The translations under genes and the position numbers were made by a program. Below the pieces are notes generated by a model. It saw only the letters and a list, made by a program, of their open reading frames with translations. It made no database searches and was not told where the DNA came from. From the NCBI RefSeq assembly GCF_902702915.1, contig NZ_LR738849.1, positions 558,001 to 622,000 of the forward strand: a DNA stretch of 64,000 nucleotides, written 5' to 3'. Below, piece after piece: positions 1-7,634 of the stretch; the first letter of the stretch is position 1, and each line of letters opens with the position of its first letter. Source of the stretch: Desulfovibrio sp. 86. Its GTDB lineage: Bacteria > Desulfobacterota > Desulfovibrionia > Desulfovibrionales > Desulfovibrionaceae.

Positions 1-293
1 AATATTTTGCCATCATCCCTGCCCTGTTTATGGGATTATACCCCGGCCTGGGCGCGCTCAACATCATGGGTCTGCACAGTCCGCACAGCGCCATTCTTGC
101 TGCCACCATTTACAATGCGCTTATCATTGTGGCGCTTATCCCCTTGGCCCTGCGGGGCGTGAAGTACCGTGAGGAGTGTTCCGAGCACCTGCTGCGCCGT
201 AACCTTTTTATTTACGGGTTGGGGGGATTGGCCGCACCCTTTGTGGCCATCAAGCTTATTGATTTGTGCCTGGTCGGCCTTGGGCTGGCTTGA
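1..293 (+). CDS. kdpB: KdpB, potassium-transporting ATPase subunit B (3' end only)
   Basis: This is the C-terminal end of the P-type ATPase subunit that energises the KdpFABC potassium pump in the inner membrane. The open frame enters from the left edge of the window, with codon starts at position 3, and stops at 291. The visible segment carries the family's last membrane region, including the stretch [12 protein letters not shown], the motif [12 protein letters not shown] and the closing [13 protein letters not shown] segment. The catalytic phosphorylation domain lies outside the window. The stop codon overlaps the ribosome binding site of kdpC, so the genes are translationally close. Confidence 0.95.
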   Translation, partial: YFAIIPALFMGLYPGLGALNIMGLHSPHSAILAATIYNALIIVALIPLALRGVKYREECSEHLLRRNLFIYGLGGLAAPFVAIKLIDLCLVGLGLA

Positions 294-304
294 GGAGAAT
301 ACAC

Positions 305-970
305 ATGCACACCTTGACAGTACTACGCCGCGCTGTGGTTTTTCTGGCGCTTCTGACCATTCTTACATGTGCCTACACCGTGATTGTCACGGCTGCAGGC
401 AAGGCTCTTTTTCCCTTTCAGGTCGGGGGCAGCATCATAACAATCAACGGCAAGGCATACAGCACCCTGCTGGGCCAGCCCTTCAACGCCCCCAACCACT
501 TGTGGGGCCGCCCCGTCAGTGTGGACGTTTCCACATATTCCGCCAACAGCAAGCCGCTGCTCTATGCCGGGCCCAGCAACAAAAGCCCTGCCACCGCAGA
601 ATACGCGGCAAATCTGCAAACCCGGCTTGACCATGTCAGGAACGCCCACCCGGAAAAAGCGGGCACGCCTGTGCCGGTCGATCTCGTGACGGAATCTGCC
701 AGCGGCCTTGACCCGCATATTTCGCCCGCAGCGGCAGAATACCAGGCGGAAAGGCTGGCCCGCGCCACGGGCTTTACGCTTGTTGAGGTACGCCGTACCA
801 TTGCCATGTATACTGAAGGACGAACCCTGGGGCTGTTGGGTGAACCCAGGGTGAATGTGCTCAAGGTCAATCTGGCGCTTGACGGGCTGCTGCCCAGTGG
901 GCGCGCCGCTTCCCGCGATGGCGGTACTTCGCCGCAAACCGGGGCCAGGGCGACGGCGGTTGCGCGCTAA
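305..970 (+). CDS. kdpC: KdpC, potassium-transporting ATPase subunit C
   Basis: A 221-residue single-span inner-membrane subunit that assists potassium transfer in the KdpFABC complex. I chose the ATG at 305 because GAGGAG lies just before it, overlapping the kdpB stop; an upstream in-frame start would lie inside kdpB. Residues 8-30 form the membrane anchor. The periplasmic part shows family hallmarks: GQPFNAPNHLWGRP, then SGLDPHISPAAAEYQ and RVNVLKVNLAL. The last 20 residues are rich in Arg, Ala and Gly and are probably not conserved. Confidence 0.95.
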   Translation: MHTLTVLRRAVVFLALLTILTCAYTVIVTAAGKALFPFQVGGSIITINGKAYSTLLGQPFNAPNHLWGRPVSVDVSTYSANSKPLLYAGPSNKSPATAEYAANLQTRLDHVRNAHPEKAGTPVPVDLVTESASGLDPHISPAAAEYQAERLARATGFTLVEVRRTIAMYTEGRTLGLLGEPRVNVLKVNLALDGLLPSGRAASRDGGTSPQTGARATAVAR

Positions 971-1003
971 CCCTTTCACCCTTCAGCCAGTTACGGAAAA
1001 GTC

Positions 1004-3907
1004 ATGGCAGAAAGCTATTCCCGTCCATCTCCAGACGCATTGCTGGCGCAGTTGCGACAAGCGGAACCCGGCAACACCCCGCTTACAGCGGATGCTGCGC
1101 GGCCTGGAGGCGCTTTTCCGCCACGCGGCACGCTCAAGATATTTTTCGGCTACGCGGCAGGGGTGGGCAAAACATACGCCATGCTCCGGGCGGCCCACAC
1201 CGCCGCAGAACAAGGGCAAAACGTGGCTGTGGGATACGTCGAGCCGCATCCCCGGCCTGAAACTGCGGCCCTGCTGGATGGGCTGAAAAGTGTTCCGCCG
1301 CTGGTTCTGCCTTACCGGAATATGTCGCTCAACGAGTTGGACGTGGACGCAGTGCTGTCCCTCAGGCCAGAAATAGCCCTCGTGGACGAACTCGCGCACT
1401 CCAATGCCGAAGGTTGCCGCAACCGCAAACGGCATCAGGATGTGGAAGAGCTGCTGCAAGCGGGCATATCCGTCTGGACAACCGTCAACGTGCAGCATCT
1501 GGAAAGCCTCAATGATGTGGTGGCCGCCATGACCGGCGTTATGGTGCGCGAACGCGTGCCCGACAGCGTGTTTGACGGCGCTGACCATGTGGAACTGGTG
1601 GATCTGGAGCCAGACGAGCTCATGGCCCGGCTGCGCAGAGGCAAGATCTATGCTGAATCTCAGGTGCAGCGCGCGCTGGGGCACTTTTTTCTGCCCGCGA
1701 ACCTCATAGCCCTGCGTGAACTGGCGCTGCGGCGCATGGCCGACCGCATCAACCGGCGCGCACTGCCCGCCGACATCAACGGTGGCGGGGCAAAACGGCA
1801 GATCAAGGAACATATTCTCATCTGTCTTTCGGGCGCGCCCAGCAACGCCCGCGTCATTCGCACCGCCGCGCGCATGGTGGAGGCTTTTCACGCCGATTTT
1901 ACCGCCCTGTTCGTGCAAAACGAATCCGCAAACCGTGACAGCGCCAAAAGCCGAAAGACCCTGCGAGAAAACACCCGTCTGGCCGAAGATCTGGGCGCGG
2001 CCATCGTCACCTTGCAGGGTGAGGACATTCCAACGCAAATTGCCGAATACGCCCGCTTGAGCGGCGTGAGCAAAATTGTGGTGGGCCGTTCACCCACCGG
2101 AGGCTGGCCCCCACGCAAGGGGAAAACCCTGGTGGAACGCCTGGCCGAACTCGCCCCGGAAATGGAAACCTATATTATTCCCGACGCAAAAACTGCCGGG
2201 GACGGGCGGCAGCACAACAGCCCCATGGGTGCGGCCCTGCGCACCCTGCGGAACACCATTCCGCTTTCGTGGCGGCAATGGGCGATTACCGCGCTCCTGC
2301 TTTCTGTATGCACCTGCGCCGGATTTTTGATGTTTTCATTGGACATGCCCAATTCCGGTATCGCAGGACTGTATATGCTGGGCGTGCTGGGCGTTTCCAT
2401 TCTTACTTCTGGCCCATGGTACGGTGTGGCCGCATCCATTGCTGGCGTGGCCCTGTTTGATTTTCTGTTTGTAGCGCCACGGTTCAGTTTTACCGTGTAT
2501 GACGTGGACTATCTGAGCCTCTTCATAGCCACGCTCATGGTTTCGGTGGCGACCAGCGCCATTACCACCCGAGCCAGAAGTCAGGCCCGGCGCAGCGCGG
2601 CCAGGGCACTGCATACAGAACTGCTCCTGGGCAATAGCCGCAGACTGCAAAAAGCGGCCAATGAAGAAGACATCCTTGCGGAAGCCGCCCGTCAGTTCAG
2701 CACCCTGCTTGCTTGCGAGGCAACCATATACCCCGTCCGCAATGGCCGCCTGGAACCAGGAATCAACTTTTCACATGGCATGAATGCAGGTCCGTACCTT
2801 GAAAAAAAAGCGCTCGTGGCTGGTAAAAAACGCCGTGATGACAGAGTGGTAAGCGCCGATAAAAGCCCGACGTACGGCAAGGATGAGCGAGCCGTGGCGG
2901 AATGGGTTGCCAAAAACGGACGCCCTGCAGGGGCAGGAACGGATTCCCTGCCTGGCGCGCAACGGAGTTTTGTTCCCATCCGCAGTCAGACGGAGGTTCT
3001 TGCCGTCGCCGCACTGGATTTCCACGCGAACCATCCGGGATCACTGGCGGATGCGGCCAGCAAGAATCTTGTCCTGGCATTGGCGGGCGAATGCGCCATG
3101 GCCCTGGAAAAAGAGCGCCTTGGCCGCGCCAATGCCCAAATAGCCGCCCACGCCCAGCAGGAGAAGCTGCGGGCGGATGTGCTGCGTTCCATTTCGCACG
3201 ATCTGCGCACGCCTTTGACCAGTATTTGCGGCAACGCGGCTATTCTGGCGGGACGCGACAGCCTTGCGGAAAACCCGGAACAACGCGCGCAACTGGCAAC
3301 GGCCATTGAGGAGGACGCCCGCTATCTGGTGGGCATGGTGGAAAACCTGCTGGCTCTGACACGCCTTGAACAACAGGGCTTTACCTTGCGCCTTGAGCCG
3401 GAACTGCTTGAGGACGTTATCTGCGAGGCCATGAATATAACAAACCGCCGCGCCGCTCGGCACGTTCTACGGGCGGAAATCCCCGACACGCTGCTCATGG
3501 CCCGCATGGATGCGCGACTTATGGTGCAGGTGCTCGTCAACCTGCTGGACAACGCGGTCAAATACACCCCTGAGGGCACTGCCATACATGTACGCGCTCT
3601 GGCCGACGGGCCATGGGCACGCGTGGCAGTGGCTGATGACGGGCCGGGCATTTCCAATGAAGAAAAAAATCGTATCTTTGACATGTTCCATGCCGCAGCA
3701 GTAAAAAAAGGCGACGGCAGGCGGGGCATGGGGCTTGGGCTGGCCTTGTGCCGCAGCATTGTCCGGGCCCACGGCGGCGACATACAGGTGTTCGACAATA
3801 CGCCCCGTGGCGCCGTGTTTTCGCTGACGCTGCCAAGAGAGACGGGCTACGGCGAACAAACGACAAATTCCGCTCCACCGCTTGCAACAGAACCCAAACA
3901 GGGCTGA
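1004..3907 (+). CDS. kdpD: KdpD, potassium-sensing histidine kinase
   Basis: A 967-residue membrane sensor kinase that controls kdp transcription with KdpE. The order is: a KdpD domain with Walker A GYAAGVGKT at about residues 49-57 and a Walker B-like VDELAH near 128; a universal stress protein-like domain at about 265-390; four membrane spans at about 420-520; a GAF region; a HisKA domain with the phospho-acceptor His732 in SISHDLRTPL; and an ATPase domain with NLLDNAVKY, DDGPGIS and GMGLGLAL. It is somewhat longer than the roughly 890-residue enteric protein, through an N-terminal extension and about 30 extra residues in the GAF region. kdpE starts 3 bases after its stop. Confidence 0.96.
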   Translation: MAESYSRPSPDALLAQLRQAEPGNTPLTADAARPGGAFPPRGTLKIFFGYAAGVGKTYAMLRAAHTAAEQGQNVAVGYVEPHPRPETAALLDGLKSVPPLVLPYRNMSLNELDVDAVLSLRPEIALVDELAHSNAEGCRNRKRHQDVEELLQAGISVWTTVNVQHLESLNDVVAAMTGVMVRERVPDSVFDGADHVELVDLEPDELMARLRRGKIYAESQVQRALGHFFLPANLIALRELALRRMADRINRRALPADINGGGAKRQIKEHILICLSGAPSNARVIRTAARMVEAFHADFTALFVQNESANRDSAKSRKTLRENTRLAEDLGAAIVTLQGEDIPTQIAEYARLSGVSKIVVGRSPTGGWPPRKGKTLVERLAELAPEMETYIIPDAKTAGDGRQHNSPMGAALRTLRNTIPLSWRQWAITALLLSVCTCAGFLMFSLDMPNSGIAGLYMLGVLGVSILTSGPWYGVAASIAGVALFDFLFVAPRFSFTVYDVDYLSLFIATLMVSVATSAITTRARSQARRSAARALHTELLLGNSRRLQKAANEEDILAEAARQFSTLLACEATIYPVRNGRLEPGINFSHGMNAGPYLEKKALVAGKKRRDDRVVSADKSPTYGKDERAVAEWVAKNGRPAGAGTDSLPGAQRSFVPIRSQTEVLAVAALDFHANHPGSLADAASKNLVLALAGECAMALEKERLGRANAQIAAHAQQEKLRADVLRSISHDLRTPLTSICGNAAILAGRDSLAENPEQRAQLATAIEEDARYLVGMVENLLALTRLEQQGFTLRLEPELLEDVICEAMNITNRRAARHVLRAEIPDTLLMARMDARLMVQVLVNLLDNAVKYTPEGTAIHVRALADGPWARVAVADDGPGISNEEKNRIFDMFHAAAVKKGDGRRGMGLGLALCRSIVRAHGGDIQVFDNTPRGAVFSLTLPRETGYGEQTTNSAPPLATEPKQG

Positions 3908-3910
3908 CCC

Positions 3911-4678
3911 ATGCCGCACGATTCGCCTTTTCAGACTACCCCAAACGCGCAACAGGCCATTGAAATTCCAGAACGTATCCTTGTGGTGGAAGACGACAAG
4001 GCCATTCGCGCTCTTGTGACGGCCACCCTTGAAAGCCACGGCATGTCCTTTCTTGCCGCCGCAACGGGACGCGAAGCCCTTGCAGCAGCTTCTGCCTCGA
4101 ATCCCGATGTAATCCTGCTTGACCTGGGGCTGCCCGATATGGATGGCGTGGATATTATTCGCGCCGTGCGGCAGTGGACCATGACGCCCATCATTGTTCT
4201 CAGCGCCCGCAGCGAAGACGACGACAAAGTGGCCGCGCTGGATGCCGGCGCCGACGACTACCTGACAAAACCTTTCAGTGTTGATGAACTGCTGGCGCGA
4301 CTTCGGGCCGCCCTGCGCCGCATCCGCTATGAACGCGGCAACATGAACCGCGATCAAAGCATCTTTGAAAACGGCCCCCTGCGCATTGACTTCGCGGCGG
4401 GCTGTGTGACCGTTGACGGACAGGACGTGCGCCTTGCCCCCATGGAGTACAAACTCTTGTGCCTGCTTGCCCATAACGCGGGCAAGGTGCTGACGCACAG
4501 AACAATCCTCCAGGCCGTCTGGGGCTCCACCCTGCCCCAGAATTTACCTTCCCTGCGCGTATTCATGGCTACCTTGCGCAAAAAGCTGGAAGCTGTCTCT
4601 CCGCAGTGCAACTGCATTCATACCCATGTTGGGGTTGGCTACCGCATGGGACGCCTTGAAGCCCCACCGGAAGTGTAG
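3911..4678 (+). CDS. kdpE: KdpE, OmpR-family response regulator
   Basis: A 255-residue DNA-binding response regulator, the partner of KdpD and activator of kdp genes. The receiver domain has the acidic residues EDD at 27-29, the phosphorylated Asp71 in LLDLGLPDMDG and the conserved Lys in LTKPFSVDELLARLR. The C-terminal half is a winged helix of the OmpR/PhoB type (MEYKLLCLLAHNAGKVLTHR, then a recognition region ending VGVGYRMGR). The N-terminus is about 20 residues longer than usual. It is the last gene of the kdp operon. Confidence 0.95.
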   Translation: MPHDSPFQTTPNAQQAIEIPERILVVEDDKAIRALVTATLESHGMSFLAAATGREALAAASASNPDVILLDLGLPDMDGVDIIRAVRQWTMTPIIVLSARSEDDDKVAALDAGADDYLTKPFSVDELLARLRAALRRIRYERGNMNRDQSIFENGPLRIDFAAGCVTVDGQDVRLAPMEYKLLCLLAHNAGKVLTHRTILQAVWGSTLPQNLPSLRVFMATLRKKLEAVSPQCNCIHTHVGVGYRMGRLEAPPEV

Positions 4679-4968
4679 CTGTCCAGCGGGTAAGACTGTC
4701 GCCAGCAACATCGCACCCCCATTTGACGGCATTCCGAAGGCATTGTGCAACCTTGCTATGCTGCGCTGCCTGTTCATGCCAAAATTCTCGGCCACCATTG
4801 ATGTAGAAGCCTTTGGCATGCATGCGGCGGCACAGGGTATGCGCCCACGCAGATCAAACGCCGCGCGAACAAATTGACAGTTCCGCGCTTTTCGGCTGGT
4901 CGTAGGTGTACATTCCAACAGGCAGATCACTCTACAAATCCTGGAGCTTGAAGAGGCTCAACGCGTTG

Positions 4969-4998
4969 CCGCGCTGCATCAAAGCAGGGCGGTTTTTT
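4969..4998 (+). terminator. Probable weak rho-independent terminator after kdpE
   Basis: An eight-base stem, CCGCGCTG paired with CAGGGCGG with one mismatch, is followed by seven T residues. It lies about 290 bases after the kdpE stop and is the first terminator-like signal there. Confidence 0.4.
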
Positions 4999-5091
4999 TG
5001 CGTAAAAAAATTGGCGCGTTAGCGTCAGGCGCGTTTTCCCTCACAGGATAACAGCGCCGTCGTAACGCCCCGCGCTGCCCTGTCCTCTCCA

Positions 5092-5155
5092 GCGCGTCTT
5101 GCGACAAACGGCCGCTCCGTCCCGCGCGTCTTGCGACAAACGGCCGCTCCGTCCC
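5092..5155. repeat. Perfect 32-bp direct tandem duplication
   Basis: Two identical adjacent 32-base units begin at 5092 and 5124, each starting GCGCGTCTTGCGACAAACGG. A five-base fragment resembling the start of a third unit follows. The unit length is not a multiple of three and the array is outside any convincing gene. Confidence 0.9.
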
Positions 5156-5328
5156 GCGTCGCAGACGCCGTGGCGTTCCACAGCCCCGTGGTGGGCATGC
5201 TTGCGATATCCTTCAAGGCACAAATTTTGCTTAAAAAGCTGCGCACGACCCCGAAGGGTCAATTTTGCCGCCCATCGTTTCCGCACTACCCCGACAGAAC
5301 AGGAAACGCCAGCATAAGGAGAAAGCCT

Positions 5329-5625
5329 GTGGAACTGGAATTCCGTTTTCGCAATAATGACATGGGAATGTTGTTCCCCACATTTCAGGAAAGGGTGAAC
5401 GCCATGCTGCCCGCCCAAAAGGCCGAGGCCGGAACCGAAGCATCCGCTGCGCCCGAGTTGAAGCCCCCGGTCACGGAAACGCCGCACATGCTCAACAATG
5501 AAGAAATGACCCAGGCCCTTGCCCAGGTGGAAGAAGAAGCCGCCCAGCACAGCCAGGAACTGATGCAGGCGCACTCCGGCCTCAATGAGCAGCGCGTGGC
5601 GCGGCTTCTGGGGCTGCTCGACTAG
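5329..5625 (+). CDS. Small hypothetical protein, acidic and coiled-coil-like
   Basis: A 98-residue protein that I do not recognise. The GTG at 5329 is chosen because AAGGAGA lies 6-7 bases before it; the frame is open further upstream but runs through the tandem duplication with no start signal. The start is VELEFRFRNND; the middle is Ala/Glu/Pro-rich; residues 55-98 are rich in Glu, Gln and Ala and probably helical. No signal peptide or membrane span is seen. Its TAG stop codon is also the first three bases of an interspersed repeat element. Confidence 0.65.
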   Translation: MELEFRFRNNDMGMLFPTFQERVNAMLPAQKAEAGTEASAAPELKPPVTETPHMLNNEEMTQALAQVEEEAAQHSQELMQAHSGLNEQRVARLLGLLD

Positions 5626-5823
5626 AGCGGATTCCCTTTGAGATGCTTCACATTTCAAAGGCAGTCTTGCTTAGAGCATTTTTACTTTGAAAAAGTGCAA
5701 ATGCTCTAACGCTGTACGAAAGTACAGCGCGCCACAACGTGGCGTGGATTCAGCCGGAAATCGCATTTTTCGGCTGAATGAAAACTTTGAAATGTGAAGC
5801 ATTTCAAAGTTAATCTGCTATAG
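5623..5823. repeat. Interspersed palindromic element, family I (copy 1)
   Basis: About 200 bases beginning TAGAGC and ending CTATAG. It holds several inverted repeats: a CGCTGTAC/GTACAGCG hairpin, a TTCAGCCG/CGGCTGAA pair around an AT-rich loop, and TTTGAAATG/CATTTCAAA. Related copies lie at 20375, 39992 and 50421 (the last one inverted). The first TAG is the stop codon of the upstream gene. Confidence 0.8.
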
Positions 5824-5856
5824 AAGTCCATTATTTTGACGGTGCGTTTCTCTTTG

Positions 5857-5926
5857 CCCAGAACGCAAGAACCGCCTTTGCCTCCCCTTTCGTACAGGAG
5901 AACAAAGGCGGTTCTTGCGTTCTGGG
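5857..5926. terminator. Long perfect hairpin between convergent genes
   Basis: A perfect 24-base inverted repeat starts CCCAGAACGCAAGAACCGCC, with a 22-base loop. It sits between the 5329 gene and the 3' end of the oppositely oriented exonuclease gene. Its position suggests a shared terminator, although there is no long T run on either side. Confidence 0.6.
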
Positions 5927-5953
5927 CGGTGTTATACGCCCTTGCGGGCAGCC

Positions 5954-6760
5954 CTACACCTCAAGGCTCAGGCCCACAGGGCAATGGTCCGAGCCGTACA
6001 CGTCCTGCTCGATCCAGGCGTCGCGGATGGCGGGCGCAAGCTCCTGCGACACGAAAAAGTAGTCAATGCGCCAGCCCACGTTCTTTTCGCGCGCTCGGCT
6101 CTTGTACGACCACCAAGAATAGTTGTCGGGCGCGTCGCCGTGCACATGACGGAACGTGTCCACATAGCCCATGGCAAGAAAACGATCCATAAAGGCCCGT
6201 TCTTCGGGCAGAAAGCCCGTATTTTTTTCATTCTGCCTGGGGCGGGCCAGATCAATGGGCCGGTGCGCGATGTTGAAATCGCCGCAGACCACAATGGGTT
6301 TTGTTTTACGGCATTCTTCGGCATAGGCCAGAAACGCCTCGAAATAGCCCATTTTGTAGGACACCCGCTTGAATGCGCCTGTGGGTTTGCCGTTTTCGTC
6401 CAGCTCTTCAGCGCCGCCGTTGGGGAAATAACCGTTAAAAAAATGAAATGCCGGGTATTCCAGATGCAGCAGACGCCCCTCACCCTGATATTCGGGCTGC
6501 GGCAGTTCCGCGCTGCACGACAAAAAAGGTCTGCGGCTGTATACGGCCACGCCGGAATAGCCCTTTTTTACACTGCTGGACGCCCAGCGGGATTCCCAGC
6601 CCGCAGGCTCGCGCACGGTCTCGTCCAGTTGTTCGGGGTGGGCCTTGGTTTCTTGCAGGGCCACCACATCCGCATCGGTCTGCGTGAACCAGTCCCATTC
6701 AGCCTTGGCGGATACCGCACGCAGGCCGTTGACGTTCCAGGATACAAGTTTGAACTGCAT
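5954..6760 (-). CDS. xthA: Exodeoxyribonuclease III
   Basis: A 268-residue AP endonuclease/3'-5' exonuclease of base-excision repair. Start at MQFKLVSWNVNGLRA, preceded by GGAGG at the proper distance; an upstream in-frame ATG gives five extra residues without a ribosome site. Family motifs: SWNVNGLRA (metal and DNA binding), ALQETKAH with the catalytic Glu, the Tyr/Asp region VCGDFNIAH, and the closing YGSDHCPVGLSL with the Asp-His pair. The length is typical. It is divergent from the IMP cyclohydrolase gene. Confidence 0.95.
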   Translation of the reverse strand: MQFKLVSWNVNGLRAVSAKAEWDWFTQTDADVVALQETKAHPEQLDETVREPAGWESRWASSSVKKGYSGVAVYSRRPFLSCSAELPQPEYQGEGRLLHLEYPAFHFFNGYFPNGGAEELDENGKPTGAFKRVSYKMGYFEAFLAYAEECRKTKPIVVCGDFNIAHRPIDLARPRQNEKNTGFLPEERAFMDRFLAMGYVDTFRHVHGDAPDNYSWWSYKSRAREKNVGWRIDYFFVSQELAPAIRDAWIEQDVYGSDHCPVGLSLEV

Positions 6761-6933
6761 AAAACCTCCGGCCAAAGCATAGCCTTGCTGGGCCGACCCC
6801 GCAAGCTCGCCGGAAACGGATACAGTGTTGCCGATTGCGCAAAAAGAAGCTTTGCTGTAGTAATAAGCCTGGGTTGCATCACGCAGCGCCGGGCTTTCCG
6901 GCGCATGAGCCCATGAAATTTAGGAGTCGCTTC

Positions 6934-7524
6934 ATGGAAATTTTGCCCATCAGACGCGCCATATTGAGCGTCACGGACAAAAGCGGCCTTGTGGAATTCG
7001 CCACTTTTCTGACAGCCCGCGGCGTGGAGCTTATCTCCACCGGCGGCACCCAGAAAGTGCTGGAGGCGGCGGGGCTGCCCGTCACCGCGGTAAGCACGGT
7101 AACCGGTTTCCCCGAAATTCTCGGCGGCCGGGTAAAGACCCTGCACCCCAAGATTCACGCAGGCATTCTAGCCAACAAGGACGAAGAATCCCACATGCAG
7201 ACCCTGACCGAAAAGGGCATACGTCCTTTTGACCTTGTCTGCGTCAACCTCTACGACTTTGCGGGCGCGGTGGAGCGGCACCTTTCGCTTGAAGAAGCCG
7301 TGGAAGAAATCGACATCGGCGGCCCGTGTATGCTGCGGGCTGCGGCTAAGAACTTTCACAGCGTTCTTGTGCTGTCCTCGCCCCAGTGGTACCCAGTGGC
7401 CATGGACGAAATGCGCGCTCACAATAACGGCGTTAGCCTGGAATTTCGCCAGATTATGGCTTCCAGGGCCTTTGAGGCCACTTCGCGCTACGACGCCCTC
7501 ATCACATCCTACCTTCGTCCCTAA
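6934..7524 (+). CDS. purH: Stand-alone IMP cyclohydrolase (PurH N-terminal domain)
   Basis: A 196-residue protein matching only the N-terminal, MGS-fold half of bifunctional PurH, which closes FAICAR to IMP in purine synthesis. Seen: RRAILSVTDKSGLVEFA, ELISTGGTQKVLE, VTGFPEILGGRVKTLHPK and VEEIDIGGPCMLRAAAKN. The start at 6934 has TAGGAG upstream. The gene stops at SYLRP and a strong terminator follows, so the AICAR transformylase half is absent by design and not by frameshift. The transformylase step must be encoded elsewhere. Gene symbol used for the domain only. Confidence 0.9.
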   Translation: MEILPIRRAILSVTDKSGLVEFATFLTARGVELISTGGTQKVLEAAGLPVTAVSTVTGFPEILGGRVKTLHPKIHAGILANKDEESHMQTLTEKGIRPFDLVCVNLYDFAGAVERHLSLEEAVEEIDIGGPCMLRAAAKNFHSVLVLSSPQWYPVAMDEMRAHNNGVSLEFRQIMASRAFEATSRYDALITSYLRP

Positions 7525-7535
7525 CCGTCATGCCA

Positions 7536-7562
7536 CGGGGCGGCCCCGCCGCCCCGTTTTTT
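7536..7562 (+). terminator. Rho-independent terminator of the IMP cyclohydrolase gene
   Basis: A perfect nine-base stem CGGGGCGGC/GCCGCCCCG with a CCC loop is followed by six T residues, starting 12 bases after the purH stop. It lies over the first codons of the longest possible hflX reading frame, which argues against the ATG at 7530 as the hflX start. Confidence 0.9.
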
Positions 7563-7634
7563 CCAAGCCACGGCCGCCGAACCAGTCCTCCGGCCGCAGG
7601 AAATGCAAAAACACACGCCCGTCAGGAGCCGACC

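Larger units (their letters stand above)
4679..5328. other. 650-bp region without a recognised gene
   Basis: This interval follows kdpE. It holds a weak terminator-like hairpin (4969-4998) and a perfect 32-bp tandem duplication (5092-5155). Short open stretches exist on both strands, but none has a ribosome binding site with a recognisable product. I see no RNA gene or mobile-element remnant in it. Confidence 0.5.

Noticed and set aside
983-2038. 351-codon frame opposite kdpD
   Set aside because: Antisense shadow of the conserved KdpD domain.
4880-5047. Short open stretch ending at 5047 with a LELEEAQR-like segment
   Set aside because: No start codon with a ribosome site, and a terminator-like hairpin lies inside it.
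5131-5328. Longer N-terminus for the 98-residue hypothetical protein
   Set aside because: It would run through the 32-bp tandem duplication, and the only good ribosome site is before the GTG at 5329.
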